Assembly: GCF_001467945.1 (NCBI RefSeq)
Contig: NZ_LNYQ01000013.1
Span: forward strand, 2,425,098 to 2,489,097
Length of the DNA stretch: 64,000 bases
Origin: Legionella parisiensis
GTDB taxonomy: Bacteria; Pseudomonadota; Gammaproteobacteria; Legionellales; Legionellaceae
Reading direction: 5' to 3'
Notes under the pieces: model-generated
The model's database searches: none
What the model was told of the DNA's origin: nothing
Seen by the model: the letters and a program-made list of their open reading frames with translations, nothing else
Shown: positions 19,050-27,975 of the stretch, in pieces
How positions within the stretch are numbered: the first letter of the stretch is position 1
Layout of the letters: the number at the start of each line of letters is the position of its first letter
Translations under genes and position numbers: made by a program

Positions 19050-20720
19050 TTATCCTACCAATTCATCAGTGGGTATATTAAACAATCGTAAAGCACCTGA
19101 CATTACTTTAGCAAACAATGGAGCTGCAACTGCTGCGGCATAATAGCTTTTACGAGAAGGCTCATGAATGATAACGACTACAACAAATTTCGGTTTTGAA
19201 ACGGGTGCAATTCCTATAAAACTTGCAGTATATTTTCTATCTTTGTAACCATCTTTCCCTGCTACACGTGCCGTTCCCGTTTTGCCCGCTACTCGATAAC
19301 CAGGGACTCTTGCAGATTTTCCAGTACCGTCTTTACCTAATACAGCTTCCATCATAGATAAAACCTGTTGTGCTGTTTCAGATTTCATTACCTGCACGCC
19401 TGGCGTTGGTGGATCATTATGAAGTAACGTTACAGGAATCAATTTGCCCTGATTCGCAAAAACCATATTCGCTTTAGCTAATTGTAACGCGGTGACCGAC
19501 AGGCCATAACCAAAACTCACTGTAGCCAGGACGAAAGGTTTTGCATCTTTAACGCTAACAATTCCTCCCTCACTTTCCCCAGGATAAGTGCTTTCAGTTC
19601 GTTGCCCAAAACCACAACGCTGCAACAATCCAATTAATTGCTCAGGGGGACTGGCTAAAACCATTTTTGTCACCCCAACGTTACTTGAGTGTTGTAATAC
19701 ACCAGTTACATCAAGGACGCCGTAATTATGAATATCGCGCACTGTACGCCCCTGAACACTCATCCAGCTTGGATTCGTATCAATAATCGTCGATGGTGTA
19801 AATAGTCCGGTTTCTAAAGCACTGGCGACACTAAATGTCTTAATGACCGAACCCGGTTCAAACGTATCTGTAACTGCTCGATTTCGATAACTATCTTTAT
19901 CGTAACGTCCCCGTGAATTGGGATTATAGGAAGGAACATTAGCCATAGCTAAAATCTCACCGTTTTCTGTATCGACAACAACAACAGAACCCGATTTTGC
20001 AGCAAACTCCTCAACCGTTTTAGTGAGTTCACTGTAGGCCAAATATTGCAAACGTCGATCAATACTTAAGGTCATATCACGGCCTGGGCGAGGTTGTTTT
20101 ATGACCCCTAATTCCTCTATAACTCTTCCTAAACGATCTTTAATTACCCTTTTCTTACCAACGACCCCCTTTAACCAATCTTGATAAGCAAGCTCAATTC
20201 CTTCCAAACCCTGATCATCTACATTAGTAAATCCGATCAACTGGGAAATACTATCTGAGTCAGGATAATAACGTTTGAATTCTTTTTGAAAGTTTACGCC
20301 TGGGATTTTTAATGCCTTTATTTTTTTAGCTAAAGGGGGAGGTAATTGTCTTTGTAAATAGAGAAATTCTAATTGTTTATTTTCTGCATCTACTATTTTT
20401 CTGCTTAGCTGCTTGGGAGTTAAATTTAGGTATTCTGCAAAGGACATAAATTGTTCTTTATCAGGTGAGAACTCTTTAGGATTCACCCAGACCGATTCCA
20501 CAGGAGTACTAATTGCCAAAGGTGTGCCATTTCTATCCATGATCATTCCTCTATGCGCAGGAATGTCTACAACACGTAAACTACGAGCATTGCCTTGGCC
20601 TTGCAGAAATTGGCGATGGAGTACAGTGAGATCAACCATGCGCCAAACCAAAATGAATAATAGTAATAAAAAAAAAGTAGATACTACGATCAGTCTGTTT
20701 AAATGAGTTGAGTTTTTCAT
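19050..20720 (-). CDS. ftsI: Cell-division transpeptidase PBP3
   Basis: Septal D,D-transpeptidase, 556 residues. An N-terminal transmembrane helix lies at about residues 10-28, followed by the pedestal domain and the catalytic domain with SxxK in EPGSVIKTF, SSN in HSSNVGVT and KTGT in VAGKTGTARV. I chose MKNSTHLNRL at 20720. The frame stays open upstream but runs through a palindromic repeat, which is not likely to be coding. It lies between ftsL and murE, acting with FtsW and FtsL at the divisome. Confidence 0.95.
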   Translation of the reverse strand: MKNSTHLNRLIVVSTFFLLLLFILVWRMVDLTVLHRQFLQGQGNARSLRVVDIPAHRGMIMDRNGTPLAISTPVESVWVNPKEFSPDKEQFMSFAEYLNLTPKQLSRKIVDAENKQLEFLYLQRQLPPPLAKKIKALKIPGVNFQKEFKRYYPDSDSISQLIGFTNVDDQGLEGIELAYQDWLKGVVGKKRVIKDRLGRVIEELGVIKQPRPGRDMTLSIDRRLQYLAYSELTKTVEEFAAKSGSVVVVDTENGEILAMANVPSYNPNSRGRYDKDSYRNRAVTDTFEPGSVIKTFSVASALETGLFTPSTIIDTNPSWMSVQGRTVRDIHNYGVLDVTGVLQHSSNVGVTKMVLASPPEQLIGLLQRCGFGQRTESTYPGESEGGIVSVKDAKPFVLATVSFGYGLSVTALQLAKANMVFANQGKLIPVTLLHNDPPTPGVQVMKSETAQQVLSMMEAVLGKDGTGKSARVPGYRVAGKTGTARVAGKDGYKDRKYTASFIGIAPVSKPKFVVVVIIHEPSRKSYYAAAVAAPLFAKVMSGALRLFNIPTDELVG

Positions 20721-20735
20721 GGATATAATCCATCT

Positions 20736-20821
20736 GTAGCCAGGGTGGAGGCGCGTGCCATAACCCGGGTTATATTGCACAAAAACTCCCAGGTTATGGC
20801 CTTTGCCTCCACCTAGGCTAC
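20736..20821. repeat. Dispersed palindromic element, family A, copy 3, inside the dcw operon
   Basis: About 86 bp with arms GTAGCCAGGGTGGAGGC and GCCTCCACCTAGGCTAC and inner arms around ATAACCCGGGTTAT and AGGTTAT. It occupies most of the ftsL-ftsI gap. Confidence 0.85.
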
Positions 20822-20867
20822 GTTACTAAAACTAAATGGCAATGGTACTCGTTTAAAACAAAAACTT

Positions 20868-21209
20868 CTACTGCTGTGCTTGTAGCCAATAAGTATTTTT
20901 AGAAGTTGGCAAAAGCATTTGTAATTTTTCAGTGGCCAACTCTTCTACTCGTGCCGGTGTAGCTAGGCTTGCTTGCTCAAGGAGTAACTGCCCCCATTGA
21001 AGCTGCAAATAATGTGTTAACTGTTCTTGCTGCTCGACCTTATTCAAAGTCACCCGATATGAATTGGTACTGTATATCACGGCCAAAGCACTGACTAATA
21101 CGGCAACTAATAATATAATCAGCATGTATAATGATTTTGACATATGCATATCTGCCAGTTGACCATTAAATAAGGTACCTTGATTAATTACTCTTGCTGC
21201 AGCATTCAT
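20868..21209 (-). CDS. ftsL: Cell division protein FtsL
   Basis: Bitopic divisome protein of 113 residues. A short cytoplasmic N-terminus, one transmembrane helix (about 28-47) and a periplasmic leucine-zipper-like coiled coil with the pattern [21 protein letters not shown] match FtsL. It joins FtsB and FtsQ and activates FtsWI. The start overlaps the rsmH stop as ATGA, giving translational coupling. Position between rsmH and ftsI supports the call. Confidence 0.92.
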   Translation of the reverse strand: MNAAARVINQGTLFNGQLADMHMSKSLYMLIILLVAVLVSALAVIYSTNSYRVTLNKVEQQEQLTHYLQLQWGQLLLEQASLATPARVEELATEKLQMLLPTSKNTYWLQAQQ

Positions 21210-22144
21210 GCTAATTTCTCCCCTATTCTAAGTACAGCACTTCGAGATCTGACGTTCTCTTTTACTTCAACTTCTTGCGGCATAATTGCCTTACCTATTC
21301 TTTTAAAATTTGTCTTTAGCGCCTCATAACGAATGGGCACCTCCGGAGGCGGTTTAGCTCCCTCTTCTTTATCACGCATAAATTGTTTCACGATGCGATC
21401 CTCAAGGGAGTGAAAACTAATCACCGCCAATCTCCCTTTGGGAGCCAGAACATTAAGGCATTGCTCCAGACAACTCTTTAAATCGTTTAACTCTTGATTT
21501 ATATAGATGCGTATTGCTTGAAACACTCGTGTTGCTGGATGTTTGTGTTTTTCCCATTTAGGATTTGCTTCCTTCACAATTTCAGCCAATTGCAATGTCG
21601 TGGAAATAGGCGCATTATTTCTGGCAGCAACGATTGCTTTGGCAATACGTCCTGCAAAACGTTCTTCTCCATACAGCTTGAAAACAGAAGCCATTTCTTC
21701 TGCTTCGGCTTCATTAACAAAACGCGCAGCACTCATGGGCTGAGATAAATCCATACGCATATCCAAAGGTCCTTGTTGCATAAAACTAAAACCTCTTTCC
21801 GGATTATCCAATTGTGGTGAAGACACCCCTAAATCCAACAAAATACCATCTACTTTTCCCAGTACACCCGCTTCAGTAGCAAATTTCTGAATTTGGGCAA
21901 ATGAACCTTGAAATATATGAAACCGCTTATCTTGACTAAAATGATCTGTGGCATATGCAATTGCTTCTATATCTTTATCTATGGCATATAAACGACCTTG
22001 CTCATTTAAATGTCGCAAAATTTCTCTGCTATGCCCCCCACGGCCAAAAGTACCATCAAAATAGATACCTCCACTTTTAATGGCTAGACCTTCTATTGAT
22101 TCATGAAGTAATACTGATTGATGCATTGCCATTTTTGTTTCCAT
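21206..22144 (-). CDS. rsmH: 16S rRNA m4C1402 methyltransferase
   Basis: SAM-dependent N4-methyltransferase (MraW) acting on 16S rRNA C1402; 312 residues. Key segments are the N-terminal [24 protein letters not shown] for [15 protein letters not shown] and [13 protein letters not shown]. The annotated ATG shares its A with the mraZ stop. Starts 12 or 18 bases further in would also keep the conserved region, so the N-terminal few residues are uncertain. Confidence 0.95.
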   Translation of the reverse strand: METKMAMHQSVLLHESIEGLAIKSGGIYFDGTFGRGGHSREILRHLNEQGRLYAIDKDIEAIAYATDHFSQDKRFHIFQGSFAQIQKFATEAGVLGKVDGILLDLGVSSPQLDNPERGFSFMQQGPLDMRMDLSQPMSAARFVNEAEAEEMASVFKLYGEERFAGRIAKAIVAARNNAPISTTLQLAEIVKEANPKWEKHKHPATRVFQAIRIYINQELNDLKSCLEQCLNVLAPKGRLAVISFHSLEDRIVKQFMRDKEEGAKPPPEVPIRYEALKTNFKRIGKAIMPQEVEVKENVRSRSAVLRIGEKLA

Positions 22145-22602
22145 TACAAAGAAAACGTTTTCATTTCATCAGGTAACCCACCAGTTCCTGAACTTTCCTC
22201 AGCCAACCATTGTTCACGCCGGGTTTCCCAAAGATCCTTACTCCAAACTTCAAATTTATTTCCTTGGCCTATCATCACTACATCTTTTTCCAATTGCGCA
22301 TAATTTCTTAAAACCGTGGGTAATAACACCCGCCCATTTGCATCGACTTCAACATCAGTCGCATGACCAATCAATAAACGTTGTATTCTTCGTGCAGCAG
22401 CATTAAAACTGGGTAATTTTTGCAAATTATCTTCAATGATTTGCCATTGAGTCGCAGTATAGAGCAGCAAACATGTTTCCTCTGTATCAATAGTCACCAC
22501 CAAAGGAGTTTTCTCTTCTGCACCCAGCGCGGCTCGATAACGCGTGGGGATAGCTAAGCGCCCTTTAGTATCAATGGTGATGGCATTTATTCCACGAAAC
22601 AT
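22144..22602 (-). CDS. mraZ: Transcriptional regulator MraZ
   Basis: AbrB/SpoVT-fold DNA-binding protein of 152 residues with two swapped-hairpin repeats: [20 protein letters not shown] near the start and the second copy around [17 protein letters not shown]. In other bacteria MraZ represses its own dcw promoter. The promoter and AAAGTGG boxes described just upstream fit that here. First gene of the dcw operon; AAGGA lies about seven bases ahead of the start. Confidence 0.95.
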   Translation of the reverse strand: MFRGINAITIDTKGRLAIPTRYRAALGAEEKTPLVVTIDTEETCLLLYTATQWQIIEDNLQKLPSFNAAARRIQRLLIGHATDVEVDANGRVLLPTVLRNYAQLEKDVVMIGQGNKFEVWSKDLWETRREQWLAEESSGTGGLPDEMKTFSL

Positions 22603-22642
22603 GGTTTTCCTTTATGTGGAAGTTTTTATCTTCCACAATTCT

Positions 22643-22720
22643 CCACTTTTTTATTATTTTACCCCACTTTTATACACTATAGAAACACATTTCTCCATGC
22701 GTCAAGATAAAAACCCACTT
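22643..22720 (-). promoter_or_regulatory. MraZ-type operator boxes AAAGTGG
   Basis: On the minus strand the motif AAAGTGG occurs three times, with CCAC cores at 22643-22646, 22664-22667 and 22714-22717, and a partial TTGTGG has its core at 22633-22636. Three neighbouring cores are 10 and 21 bp apart, one and two helical turns, matching repeated MraZ boxes known from other bacteria. Confidence 0.7.
22676..22705 (-). promoter_or_regulatory. Sigma-70 promoter of mraZ (dcw operon)
   Basis: On the minus strand TTGACG (22705-22700), an 18-bp spacer, then TATAGT (22681-22676). It is about 74 bp upstream of the mraZ start and lies among the AAAGTGG boxes, as expected for autorepression. Confidence 0.7.
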
Positions 22721-22945
22721 TTTGGATAATTTATTTAGGGTTTAGAAAGCGCGCGACCAATAAGAGAGCTATTTGTGATAATTATTGACACTATATGAAA
22801 TTAGCAAAAGAGTTTAATTCAACACAATGAAGTAATTCGTTTACTTGGGTTTCAATTCGTAGAAGATGAGATTATTAAATAAAAATATCTTAAAAAAATT
22901 CAAAAGTGTTTCAAGGCCGCATGTTGAAAAAGGAAAATTTTTACC

Positions 22946-22967
22946 AATGTGAATCAATTTTCACATT
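22946..22967. promoter_or_regulatory. Perfect palindrome upstream of the coiled-coil gene
   Basis: AATGTGAA-TCAATT-TTCACATT, perfect 8-bp arms with a 6-bp centre, ending 11 bp before the -35 at 22978. It has the size and place of an operator for a dimeric regulator. The TGTGA and TCACA halves are 8 bp apart, so it is not a standard CRP site. Confidence 0.5.
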
Positions 22968-22977
22968 ATGTAGAATA

Positions 22978-23006
22978 TTGTTAATTTTATTTTTTTGATG
23001 TAAAAT
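22978..23006 (+). promoter_or_regulatory. Sigma-70 promoter of the 23057 gene
   Basis: TTGTTA (22978-22983), a 17-bp spacer and TAAAAT (23001-23006), about 50 bp before the start codon. The rest of the 22740-23045 gap is AT-rich and shows no gene. Confidence 0.6.
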
Positions 23007-23056
23007 AAAACAACTATCACAGATAATAAACATTTTGTAATGCAGTGGAGACCAAA

Positions 23057-24043
23057 ATGAAAGCAAGACAAGAAAATTTAAAGCAGCAAATTCAAGAGGT
23101 AAAACGGTCTCTCGCTCAGGATAAAGCACCTTCTCAGAAAAGCGGCTTGACTTCTGTATTTCTGGAATCAACACAAATGCTTCACATAAGACACGCCGCT
23201 GAACATATTAAGAGACAATCGAATTGGTCTGACAAGCAAGAGGGATATAACAAACACCTTTTAGACGAATTTGCTAAGCATAAAAAAAGATTCACCGATT
23301 CTGCCCAAAAAATGATAAGCGAAGGATCTGAAAAAGAGAACAAAAAAGAATTTGAAACAGCAACAAAACAATATCAAGAAGCTTTAAACATTCTTCTAGA
23401 CTGTCAACTGCATTTGACTGAGAAACTTGGCGAAAAAAGACGATTAAAAGATAAAAATACTGATGAACGAATCCAATTTTTAGAAAAACAATATGAGACT
23501 GCCCAAGAGGAAGTTGAATCATTTAAAAAGAAGATAGAAGAGGTTTCCTTAACATTAGTAGAAAGGCACGTGACAAGTCCTGCAAAGGGAGAAGTGCTCA
23601 CCCTTGAAAAAGTCATACCACAGATAAAGAGTCAATATAAACAAGCATATGATAAAGCCTATGGTGAAAGTGGACATGGAATAAGTAGTTTTTGGCGATG
23701 GGTTAAAGACTTGTTTCAAAAGAGCGATAGGGCTCAAGAAATTAACTTTTTAAATGCCGTCTCAACTCATCACGGGTGTAATGAATTAATTCGAGCGCAA
23801 GCTATAGGTTTGGTTCATGCTAAAATTCAATCCGAAACGTTCGGCTCAGGAAGTGCACTTGGTAAAATCTTAGGGAACTTATCAGAAGGATCAGTTCAAT
23901 CTAAGAATGAAAAGGGGGATCTAAAGGATTTTATTAATGCTAACGAGGATCTACAAAATGCTATGCCAGCAGGACTCCAAAAGTATTTTGCAAAGCATGA
24001 AGACGAGTATACAGTGAGTAAATTTTTTACAACAATAAAGTAG
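23057..24043 (+). CDS. Coiled-coil protein of unknown function; effector candidate
   Basis: Hydrophilic protein of 328 residues with no signal peptide or membrane helix. Residues about 60-175 are strongly charged helix with heptad-like spacing (for example LEKQYETAQEEVESFKKKIE). The C-terminal 150 residues are less charged and contain SFWRWVKDLFQKS. I chose the ATG at 23057, with GTGGAGA about eight bases upstream; a GTG at 23045 lies in that site. It has its own promoter and terminator. Coiled-coil content, single-gene unit and Legionella context suggest a Dot/Icm substrate, but no family was recognised. Confidence 0.6.
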   Translation: MKARQENLKQQIQEVKRSLAQDKAPSQKSGLTSVFLESTQMLHIRHAAEHIKRQSNWSDKQEGYNKHLLDEFAKHKKRFTDSAQKMISEGSEKENKKEFETATKQYQEALNILLDCQLHLTEKLGEKRRLKDKNTDERIQFLEKQYETAQEEVESFKKKIEEVSLTLVERHVTSPAKGEVLTLEKVIPQIKSQYKQAYDKAYGESGHGISSFWRWVKDLFQKSDRAQEINFLNAVSTHHGCNELIRAQAIGLVHAKIQSETFGSGSALGKILGNLSEGSVQSKNEKGDLKDFINANEDLQNAMPAGLQKYFAKHEDEYTVSKFFTTIK

Positions 24044-24052
24044 TTTCAAGCA

Positions 24053-24092
24053 CCTGCAATTACCCTTTTTAAGAGTAATTGCAGGTTTTTTT
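24053..24092 (+). terminator. Rho-independent terminator of the coiled-coil gene
   Basis: Perfect 11-bp stem CCTGCAATTAC/GTAATTGCAGG with an 11-nt loop followed by seven T, starting 9 bp after the stop. It also lies just past the 3' end of convergent coaX. Confidence 0.9.
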
Positions 24093-24094
24093 AA

Positions 24095-24862
24095 TCAATT
24101 ATTCAGCAAAGCTGCCAATCTTATCCCTTGCAAAACCAAATCAGGAACAAGGTGATCATACACTTCCTGTTTTTCAAATAAGGAAGCAAATCCACCTGTT
24201 GCTAAAACTAAAGCTTTTTCAGCATCAAAAGCCTCTTGATGCAAGCGTTGAATCAATTCGCGGCAAGCACCAATAGCACCATAATAAACACCCGACTGAA
24301 TACTTTCTATTGTTGAACGTCCGACTGAGTTTTCAATTTTTATGATTTCTACAGCAGGTAATTTCGCTGTATTTTTTGATAAAGCATCAACTGAAAGCCT
24401 AACCCCAGGTAAAATAGCGCCTCCCATATATACTTTCTGAGCACTAATAACACAAAAAGTAGTTGCAGTACCAAAATCAATAATAATCACGTTTTGGTTT
24501 GGGTAGATATGTGTTGCAGCAATTGCGTTTGCAATTCGGTCAGCACCTACTTCTATAGGATTACGATATTTAATATTCAGACCCGTTTTAACTCCAGCCT
24601 GTAACAGAAAAGGCTCTAAAGAAAAATATTTAACACAGGCTGCACGCAATGAATAATCAATTTGAGGGACGACAGAACAAATACCAATCTGTTTAATTGC
24701 TTCAGGAGAACAATTATTTTCTCGCAAAACACTTTTCAAAAAGATACCTAACTCATCAGATGTACTTATTTGAGATGTATGACGAAAACGAAGTTTGATC
24801 TCTTCTCCATCAAAAACTCCTCCATAGATATGAGAATTTCCAACATCAATACATAGAATCAT
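24095..24862 (-). CDS. coaX: Type III pantothenate kinase
   Basis: Phosphorylates pantothenate, the first step to coenzyme A; 255 residues. ASKHA-fold markers are the start MILCIDVGNSH, the GADRIANA segment, IIIDFGTATTFCVI and GGAILPGVRLS. Type III enzymes need a monovalent cation and are not feedback-inhibited by CoA. It stands alone, convergent with the coiled-coil gene. The stretch 24863-25037 upstream shows no gene. Confidence 0.94.
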   Translation of the reverse strand: MILCIDVGNSHIYGGVFDGEEIKLRFRHTSQISTSDELGIFLKSVLRENNCSPEAIKQIGICSVVPQIDYSLRAACVKYFSLEPFLLQAGVKTGLNIKYRNPIEVGADRIANAIAATHIYPNQNVIIIDFGTATTFCVISAQKVYMGGAILPGVRLSVDALSKNTAKLPAVEIIKIENSVGRSTIESIQSGVYYGAIGACRELIQRLHQEAFDAEKALVLATGGFASLFEKQEVYDHLVPDLVLQGIRLAALLNN

Positions 24863-25037
24863 ATATCATGCATCCGGTTTAAAAAAACATGATAGTAAAT
24901 TGCGATGTACATATTAGCAAGTTGTTCATTAGAAAAAATGAAATCGCGAATTAAAAATTTTTTGATGAAAAAGAAAGGATTTTGATTTTAGATCCCAAAT
25001 AGAACTCTCTAATTGCAACATCCCCATTGTAGATGAG

Positions 25038-26615
25038 TTATTGTTGTTGGAAATTAAGTTGTTTTTGCTTTTCGTCTCGTGACTCTGTGTGCTGTGTTGA
25101 TGAAATTAAAAAGCTTAAATCGGATAGCCTCTCACTTCGTTTTAAAATAATCCTTAAAGGTTCGGAATTATATAACGCAACTTTCTCCTCTTTCGATATA
25201 ATCAGCATACCATTTTTAACTTCCTCAAGAGCATCCTCAAGTAAGGGTAGTACTTTATCCATATTAGAAAATTTGTCGAGCACGCATCTTAAGTCACCAT
25301 AAGGACATTCCTCCATTTGAGCAATTATTGTCAGATGCTGGAAAAATTTTAAAGCTTCACGATGATTTTGAGTCTCAATTATTGCTGACAAACGGCTATC
25401 GAGTATGTCCATCTCAATAGCTCCTTCTTTTAATTCTTGCAATCTCTTACTCGCATTTATTCCAAATAGTTCTCTCATCGTTTTTAAAGTAGAGTCCTCG
25501 TTATTCATAGTGCTTTTAGGTCCTTCTGCAAATGTAGATGTCTCTTTATCCATAGGATTTTCCTCTGTCAATGAATCATCTGGATTAAGTGAAGGCTCAA
25601 GAGATTCCTCATTTTCATTTGTTTTGGAATTCCATAACCCCAGTTTTTTCAGTTGAGAGCTAACTACTGGAGCGAGCAGGGAAACAGCAACCCGACCTAC
25701 GACATAAAGAACACCTAATCCTGCACTACCTGCAACAATACCAAGACCAACAGGAGGAAAAAACAAACTCAGAGACAAACCGATGATAGCAACGGAAGTA
25801 AGAGCAGCGGTGACTCCCCTATCCACAAATGCACCTGTTCCTAAACCTTTAAGTGTTTGCTCATGATTCAACTTATCATTATAAAGCTTCTGTAACTTGA
25901 CTCTTTCAATCTCATATTCGATGTTTAAGTCTTCAATTTCTTTGCAAATAGCCATGGCGTTTTTCTCATAATCCTCATCACTTTTCTTAAGATTTTTTAA
26001 TTTTAAGCCTAGCAACCGGGCATTTTCGCGCTTTAGCTCTAAAATATCCTCTTGGGGTTTTATCTTTTCATTAGTTTCTTGTAGTGATTTTTTAATTTTA
26101 TAACGGTTGTAAATCATATTTCCTATGGAGACCAAACTAAGTACCAAACTTAAACTGGCCATAGCCAAGGCAATTGGAGGCGCTGCTGCGGGAACCAAAA
26201 TAGCGGTTAAAGTCAAACCCAACAATAATGCGGAATAAGCCCAACGTGCATTATTGGAAAGGGTAAAAGGTGGGGGTTCTCCTGCAATAAGTGAAAAGAA
26301 ATAAATCAAAGGAATACGAACAAAATTGACTGCTGCAATACCTAGGCCGGCATAGTGAAAACCAGTGCTTGCTCCTTGCAACGCTTGAGACGTATTCCCC
26401 AGGCTTTTGATTAGCGCGGTAGTTGCAGTGCCAGAACCACCTAAACTTTGTAAGAAACCAGAAAGTAATGGAATCTTATTTATCAGTAATCTAAGTATAA
26501 ATTTTTTTTGCTCTGGAGGTTGAGGAATAATCTTCATCGTTGACATTGTTTCCGCAAGATTCTCTGCTTCAAGAATCTTTTCCATCAAGTCCTCTGGTAT
26601 TTTTTCTCTACTCAT
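25038..26615 (-). CDS. Membrane/coiled-coil protein of unknown function; effector candidate
   Basis: A 525-residue protein with no signal peptide. Residues about 85-170 are hydrophobic (two to four helices, including a Pro-Ala-rich LVPAAAPPIALAMASLSLVL). Residues 175-255 form a charged coiled coil. A second hydrophobic hairpin lies at about 265-330. The rest is an acidic, partly low-complexity linker and helical tail ending in Gln/Asn-rich residues. Two hydrophobic hairpins flanking a coiled coil resemble Legionella effectors that insert into host membranes, but no specific family is recognised. Its codon use looks like its neighbours. Confidence 0.55.
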   Translation of the reverse strand: MSREKIPEDLMEKILEAENLAETMSTMKIIPQPPEQKKFILRLLINKIPLLSGFLQSLGGSGTATTALIKSLGNTSQALQGASTGFHYAGLGIAAVNFVRIPLIYFFSLIAGEPPPFTLSNNARWAYSALLLGLTLTAILVPAAAPPIALAMASLSLVLSLVSIGNMIYNRYKIKKSLQETNEKIKPQEDILELKRENARLLGLKLKNLKKSDEDYEKNAMAICKEIEDLNIEYEIERVKLQKLYNDKLNHEQTLKGLGTGAFVDRGVTAALTSVAIIGLSLSLFFPPVGLGIVAGSAGLGVLYVVGRVAVSLLAPVVSSQLKKLGLWNSKTNENEESLEPSLNPDDSLTEENPMDKETSTFAEGPKSTMNNEDSTLKTMRELFGINASKRLQELKEGAIEMDILDSRLSAIIETQNHREALKFFQHLTIIAQMEECPYGDLRCVLDKFSNMDKVLPLLEDALEEVKNGMLIISKEEKVALYNSEPLRIILKRSERLSDLSFLISSTQHTESRDEKQKQLNFQQQ

Positions 26616-26724
26616 TTGATTACTTATGTCTTGTTTCTTTTAAATATAGCTCAAATATCACTGCCTCGTTGCCTAAACGTCTCATTAATTTCCGGCTAAT
26701 CTGTAACAGTTCATTCAACCTAGA

Positions 26725-26758
26725 CAAAAAAAACACTACTCGCTTGGTTTAGAGTAGT
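26725..26758 (-). terminator. Second terminator downstream of the L,D-transpeptidase gene
   Basis: Minus-strand stem ACTACTC/GAGTAGT, 10-nt loop, then G and eight T. It comes 23 bp after the first terminator and before the 25038-26615 gene, isolating that gene from readthrough. Confidence 0.75.
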
Positions 26759-26780
26759 CATCGTTAAATAGATTACTTAG

Positions 26781-26805
26781 AAAAAAAGCCCTGCAATGCA
26801 GGGCT
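26781..26805 (-). terminator. Rho-independent terminator of the L,D-transpeptidase gene
   Basis: Minus-strand stem AGCCCTGCA/TGCAGGGCT with almost no loop, followed by seven T. It lies about 65 bp past the stop. Confidence 0.9.
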
Positions 26806-26868
26806 GTAGTGGAGAGTATCCTATTTATTAACGCCAACTTCCCATCAAAATTTCTTTCGATGCCTTGT

Positions 26869-27426
26869 TTAGTAAGGTTTAACAATTACTGTAGTGCCAA
26901 TATCAGCAAAATCTTCGTTTAACCATTTTGCTGCACTGGGTAAAACACGGATACAGCCATGGCTTGCATTATAATTCGGTACTTCATACGCCGCATGAAT
27001 GGAGTAACCTCCATGGAAGTGCATACAATATGGCATTTTTGCTCCACCATTTGTTTCTAAGGGATAAATACTGGAAGTACACTCCTCACCTTTTTTAGAA
27101 TAAATGCGGAATGTTCCAGTCACTGTACGACACGGTTTGCCTGCATCTTCACAAAAATCCTTACCTCCGGAAGCACTACCGGTATTTACCCTATTACCTT
27201 CTTTATCGTAAGCCGCCCACGCTGTTGCTTTAGGGTCAAATACAATGACTTTTTTCCCGGTCGCCGGTCGTTTTTCAGGGAAGGCATGGGTACCCCTGTG
27301 GTCAGATTTCATACTCATCGTGTAATGTGTGTAGCCCGCATCATCAACTATAGGGACTGATCTATCCATGGAAGCACAGGATGTTGCTAAAGCACACACT
27401 GGGACTAACGCTAGATATTTTTTCAC
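26869..27426 (-). CDS. L,D-transpeptidase (YkuD family) lipoprotein
   Basis: Periplasmic enzyme of 185 residues that forms 3-3 peptidoglycan cross-links or anchors proteins to the wall. The N-terminus is a lipoprotein signal with Cys in ALATSCAS (about residue 17). The YkuD catalytic set is present: HFHGGYSIHAA and SHGCIRV with the nucleophilic Cys. Two further Cys pairs (DFCEDAGKPC, EECTSS...PYC) might form disulfides. The start is GTG with AGGGAG about eight bases upstream. Tandem terminators follow. Confidence 0.9.
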   Translation of the reverse strand: MKKYLALVPVCALATSCASMDRSVPIVDDAGYTHYTMSMKSDHRGTHAFPEKRPATGKKVIVFDPKATAWAAYDKEGNRVNTGSASGGKDFCEDAGKPCRTVTGTFRIYSKKGEECTSSIYPLETNGGAKMPYCMHFHGGYSIHAAYEVPNYNASHGCIRVLPSAAKWLNEDFADIGTTVIVKPY

Positions 27427-27523
27427 TTTATTTTCTCCCTCTTTTTTTCTATTTATCGGGAGATTTAAAAATAGGTTTAGGTTTTTTTATAATTTTTTTT
27501 TACACTGTGTATTTTTTATGAGC

Positions 27524-27904
27524 TTAAAGATTATTTAATGATTCCTTTTTTGGTTGTTTTGGGAGCATATATTGAATGACATTCATTAACTGTTCATCAG
27601 TGCATTCAAAACATCCTCCCCGAGGTGGCATTGCATTTAAACCCTCATCAGTATGTTTAAAGAGCACATCCATTCCCTGTTTTAAACGTATTTTCCAATC
27701 TGCTTTTTCACCAATTCTAGGAGCGCCTATTGGAATTAATGGTTTATTTGCGTGGCAATTGACGCAAAAATGATTGTAAATTTGTTCACCTTCATCTTTG
27801 GCGCCACTAATTGATTGCAAAAATTCTTGGGGATGATGGCTTTCTGCATGAACCGGTAATTGAAACATCAATAAAGTTACTACATAAACAATGAAATGAA
27901 CCAT
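27524..27904 (-). CDS. Cytochrome c5-type monohaem protein
   Basis: Periplasmic electron carrier of 126 residues. The signal peptide ends near VHA-ESH (about residue 20). Haem attaches at CVNCH (about 47-51), and the axial Met lies in NAMPPRG. The CFEC pair that follows, a disulfide in cytochrome c5, places it in that family. AGGAGA precedes the start. It is divergent from flgA; the 70-bp gap holds the flgA promoter. Confidence 0.9.
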   Translation of the reverse strand: MVHFIVYVVTLLMFQLPVHAESHHPQEFLQSISGAKDEGEQIYNHFCVNCHANKPLIPIGAPRIGEKADWKIRLKQGMDVLFKHTDEGLNAMPPRGGCFECTDEQLMNVIQYMLPKQPKKESLNNL

Positions 27905-27925
27905 AATTTAATACTCTCCTGAAAA

Positions 27926-27942
27926 TTGGCATAATATTTGCA
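27926..27942 (+). promoter_or_regulatory. Sigma-54 (RpoN) promoter of flgA
   Basis: TTGGCATAATATTTGCA has GG at 27928-27929 and GC at 27940-27941, the exact 10-bp spacing of -24/-12 elements. The flgA start is 34 bp downstream. RpoN with FleQ drives mid-class flagellar genes in Legionella (established for the genus). Confidence 0.75.
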
Positions 27943-27975
27943 GTTTGCAACAAGACATTTAAAAAGGAATTATTG

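Noticed and set aside
22946-22967. CRP site upstream of the 23057 gene
   Set aside because: TGTGA and TCACA halves are 8 bp apart rather than 6, so it is kept only as an unassigned palindrome.
24079-24276. Plus-strand ORF across the coaX end
   Set aside because: Overlaps a strong terminator and the coaX coding region in antisense.
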